Below, in pieces: positions 14,472 through 16,487 of a stretch of 16,487 nucleotides of DNA. The first letter of the stretch is position 1. The number at the start of each line of letters is the position of its first letter. Source of the DNA: Pseudohongiella sp. (GTDB taxonomy: Bacteria > Pseudomonadota > Gammaproteobacteria > Pseudomonadales > Pseudohongiellaceae); the NCBI GenBank assembly GCA_030652635.1, contig JAUSPW010000214.1, positions 1 to 16,487 on the forward strand, given 5' to 3'. A program made the translations under genes and the position numbers. A model generated the notes under the pieces. It had not been told where the DNA came from and searched no databases. It saw only the letters and a program-made list of their open reading frames with translations.

Positions 14472-15455
14472 ATGAATGTTGTTCCGTTGCTGACGCTTTT
14501 GTCTGATGGCTCTTTCCATTCGGGTGAGGCGCTTGGATCTCGGCTGGGGATAAGCAGGGCTGCGATCTGGAAGCAGATCAGGTCGCTTCGCGAATTGGGG
14601 GTCAGTGTGCATGCCGTGACAGGCAAAGGGTATCGCATCGCAGGTGGTTTACAACTTTTAGACAAAGAGCGGATTCGCTCTAACTTGTATCCAGGCATAG
14701 CAGAGGATTTGGCGGGTTTTGATGTGCATTTCTCGATTGGCTCGACCAATACGGAGGCCATGAGCAAGGGGGCCGATTCATTTTCTTCATACCTCGTCAT
14801 GACTGAGCATCAGTCGCAGGGGCGAGGGCGCCGGGGGCGAACCTGGATCAGCCCATTTGGGCATAATCTCTATCTTTCGCTTCTATGGTCTTTTCAGGGC
14901 GGTGTTGCCGAGCTAGAGGGATTAAGTCTCATTTGTGCGCTTGCGGTTGTGCGAGCTCTCAAGAAATTGTCCTATGAAGGGATGCAGGTAAAGTGGCCCA
15001 ACGATGTTTTGTTTAGGCAAAAAAAGCTTGCTGGTATTCTCCTGGAGGTGGCTGGTGATGTCACAGGGCCTTGCAAGCTGGTGATTGGCATAGGGTTAAA
15101 TACAGATATGCCGGTACTTGCTGGTAAAAATATAGATCAACCCTATAGCGATCTCAGGGCGGTTAAAGGGATGCTGGAGGATCGAAATCTTATTGCTGCA
15201 ACTTTGGTCAGTGAATTGGTGCTGATGATCAAGGATTTTGAACAGTTGGGATTCAAGCCATTTGTAAGTGAGTGGATGGCATCTGATGCCTATCTGGGTC
15301 GACAGATTGAAGTTCGAAGCGCCCAGCATGTCCAGATTGGAGTGTGCGCCGGTGTTGATGATTCTGGTCGATTGCTATTGCAGTCAGGCGATGGATGCAA
15401 ACCAATATCCGGAGGTGAGGTAATGCCTAGCGTGCGGCCAGTTGGGTTGTCCTGA
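14472..15455 (+). CDS. birA: Bifunctional biotin-protein ligase / biotin operon repressor
   Basis: The 327-residue protein has the full-length BirA layout. An N-terminal winged helix (about 1-60; SRAAIWKQIRSLRELG as recognition helix, GKGYRI as wing) is followed by the ligase domain with S91TNT, the biotinyl-AMP loop GRGRRGR (117-123), KWPNDV (174-179), KKLAGIL (184-190) and a C-terminal SH3-like cap. It makes biotinyl-5'-AMP, transfers biotin to the carboxyl-carrier protein of acetyl-CoA carboxylase, and may repress biotin synthesis genes. GGGAAG lies 6 bases before ATG 14472. In related gammaproteobacteria birA is followed by coaX; here only 32 bases separate it from the SPOR-like gene. Confidence 0.96.
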   Translation: MNVVPLLTLLSDGSFHSGEALGSRLGISRAAIWKQIRSLRELGVSVHAVTGKGYRIAGGLQLLDKERIRSNLYPGIAEDLAGFDVHFSIGSTNTEAMSKGADSFSSYLVMTEHQSQGRGRRGRTWISPFGHNLYLSLLWSFQGGVAELEGLSLICALAVVRALKKLSYEGMQVKWPNDVLFRQKKLAGILLEVAGDVTGPCKLVIGIGLNTDMPVLAGKNIDQPYSDLRAVKGMLEDRNLIAATLVSELVLMIKDFEQLGFKPFVSEWMASDAYLGRQIEVRSAQHVQIGVCAGVDDSGRLLLQSGDGCKPISGGEVMPSVRPVGLS

Positions 15456-15487
15456 ATCATGAATGCTGACGGCAAAGGTCATTGGCG

Positions 15488-16213
15488 ATGCTCCTGCGCC
15501 TAGTGCTGTTCCTTTTGGCTGGCAATGTATTGATTGCGCTTTGGTATTTAATTGTTCCTTATCAAGTGCAAGATCGTACCATTGAAGTTAAGCAAAATTC
15601 GTTGATACACAAGCGTGAAATCGATGAAATTGTTGCTAGGTTGCCAGAAGTCGAGTTTGTGGCGACGCCAGAAATTCAATTGTCAGATAACAATGATTTG
15701 ACTGAGTTGCCGATCGAAAGCAGCGATCAGTGCTTCATGTTTGGTCCCTTTGAAAGTGAGGAGCTGCTGATCGATTTATTTGGTGGTATTGAATTTGAAA
15801 TCTTGGCTCGTCGAGTCGAGGATTCCGATAGACCTTTCTACAGAGCTTTTACACTTGCATCGAAGAGTCGGGCTGAGGCGTTGGGCGCGCTAGGTGTTAT
15901 TCGGGACGCCATCGAGAGAACAGGGTCGCAAATTGATTCATACATTGTGTCAAGTGGGCCGTTGGAAAACGCAATCTCACTTGGCTTGTTCAGCGAGCAG
16001 GTCAATGCATTAAATGTGCAAAGAATTCTGGGGGCGCAAGGCGTTAATGTGTTGGTAGAGCCGGAGTTGCGCTTGCTTGATCAGTATTGGGTTGTTGCAG
16101 AAATAGGCTACTATGCTGATTTCAAAAGAAAAATCGACGAAATGCCCGAGGTGTTGTCGCCAGAGACAAACGCTATAGAAAATCTATGCGAAACGATTGC
16201 ACAAGCAGAGTAA
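15488..16213 (+). CDS. SPOR-like one-pass membrane protein of the birA-tRNA locus
   Basis: The 241-residue protein has one N-terminal transmembrane helix (about 4-24) and a periplasmic part. The pattern CFMFGPF, then SYIVSSGPLENAISLGLFS, then QYWVVAE matches the SPOR-type protein found between coaX and tRNA-Tyr in Pseudomonas (PA4278 type). SPOR domains bind denuded peptidoglycan glycans, but this divergent member may not. ATG 15488 is preferred over the in-frame TTG at 15482, because AAAGGT (15474-15479) is well spaced only for the ATG. It is probably co-transcribed with birA. The last codons overlap the proposed tRNA promoter. Confidence 0.82.
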   Translation: MLLRLVLFLLAGNVLIALWYLIVPYQVQDRTIEVKQNSLIHKREIDEIVARLPEVEFVATPEIQLSDNNDLTELPIESSDQCFMFGPFESEELLIDLFGGIEFEILARRVEDSDRPFYRAFTLASKSRAEALGALGVIRDAIERTGSQIDSYIVSSGPLENAISLGLFSEQVNALNVQRILGAQGVNVLVEPELRLLDQYWVVAEIGYYADFKRKIDEMPEVLSPETNAIENLCETIAQAE

Positions 16214-16225
16214 TTCCCCTAAAAT
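16197..16225 (+). promoter_or_regulatory. Candidate stable-RNA promoter for the tRNA cluster
   Basis: TTGCAC (16197-16202) and TAAAAT (16220-16225) are exactly 17 bases apart and are followed by a GC-rich discriminator, GCCGCC. That discriminator is typical of stringently controlled tRNA and rRNA promoters. The -35 lies inside the end of the SPOR-like gene, and transcription would start about 45 bases before tRNA-Tyr. Confidence 0.58.
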
Positions 16226-16277
16226 GCCGCCTCTGCTTTAGAGACCCCGGGGAAGTGATATCCGGCTGGCTCTTAAT

Positions 16278-16361
16278 GGAGGGGTTCCCGAGTGGCTAAA
16301 GGGATCAGACTGTAAATCTGACGCGCGAGCTTCGGTGGTTCGAATCCACCCCCCTCCACCA
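16278..16361 (+). tRNA. tRNA-Tyr (anticodon GTA)
   Basis: The acceptor arms GGAGGGG (16278-16284) and CCCCTCC (16351-16357) pair perfectly, followed by A and an encoded CCA (16359-16361). The anticodon loop CTGTAAA (16310-16316) holds GTA at 16312-16314. A long variable arm (class II) and the T arm GGTGGTTCGAATCCACC are present. The precursor ends CTCTTAAT and ATTAAGAG can pair and extend the acceptor stem. Confidence 0.97.
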
Positions 16362-16399
16362 TTAAGAGTTAATTGAGATACACAGAGTTCTGGCAGCAG

Positions 16400-16473
16400 G
16401 CGGGTATAGTTCAGCGGTAGAACCCCAGCCTTCCAAGCTGGTTGCGCGGGTTCGATTCCCGCTACCCGCTCCA
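16400..16473 (+). tRNA. tRNA-Gly (anticodon TCC)
   Basis: The acceptor arms GCGGGTA (16400-16406) and TACCCGC (16463-16469) pair, followed by T and an encoded CCA (16471-16473). The anticodon stem CCAGC/GCTGG encloses CTTCCAA with TCC at 16432-16434. The D arm and T arm (GCGGGTTCGATTCCCGC) are canonical. It is 38 bases after tRNA-Tyr and probably in the same transcript, as in Pseudomonas, where tRNA-Thr and tuf follow. Confidence 0.97.
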
Positions 16474-16487
16474 GATAATCCTGATTT

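Noticed and set aside
15463..15507. Short frame after birA as a possible coaX remnant
   Set aside because: It is only 14 codons and shows no resemblance to the start of coaX; it overlaps the SPOR-like gene's ribosome-binding site and start.

Overview
The window looks like chromosomal DNA of a marine-type gammaproteobacterium. The best evidence is the right end: birA, then a SPOR-like membrane protein, then tRNA-Tyr(GUA) and tRNA-Gly(UCC). This is the order seen in Pseudomonas and relatives just upstream of tRNA-Thr and tuf, except that coaX, normally between birA and the SPOR-like gene, is absent. There are no insertion sequences, phage genes, CRISPR arrays or rRNA genes.

Layout. (1) 1-2040 (+): 3' part of a membrane glucan synthase fusing a glycoside hydrolase family 17 domain to a family 2 glycosyltransferase; it ends at a strong hairpin. 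(2) 2100-5555 (-): a secreted DUF4097-like protein, a secreted NHL beta-propeller with its own terminator, and a ToxR-like one-pass membrane regulator. (3) 5979-7246 (+): a compact operon of two related DUF6644-like membrane proteins and a 45-residue membrane microprotein, closed by a clear terminator and divergent from the regulator. (4) 7346-9176 (-): a second secreted NHL propeller, a terminator, and a small periplasmic protein. (5) 9332-16213 (+): a HupE/UreJ-like membrane protein, a CstA-family transporter, a three-domain secreted copper monooxygenase (redoxin-like, cytochrome c, PHM-like), birA and the SPOR-like gene. (6) 16197-16473: stable-RNA promoter and two tRNAs.

The most notable content is enzymatic. 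The copper protein keeps equivalents of all six copper ligands of peptidylglycine alpha-hydroxylating monooxygenase (PHM). The propeller at 7986-9176 keeps equivalents of the three zinc histidines, the catalytic tyrosine and two arginines of peptidyl-hydroxyglycine alpha-amidating lyase (PAL), the enzyme that acts after PHM in animal PAM. The propeller at 3055-4143 is a more degenerate relative. Together they suggest a split, exported, PAM-like oxidation and lyase module, perhaps with a HupE-like metal permease and the DUF6644-like operon as partners. The ligand correspondence is read from the sequence and from remembered family motifs; the joint pathway is inference. Several intergenic regions hold well-formed inverted repeats that look like operators or leader hairpins.
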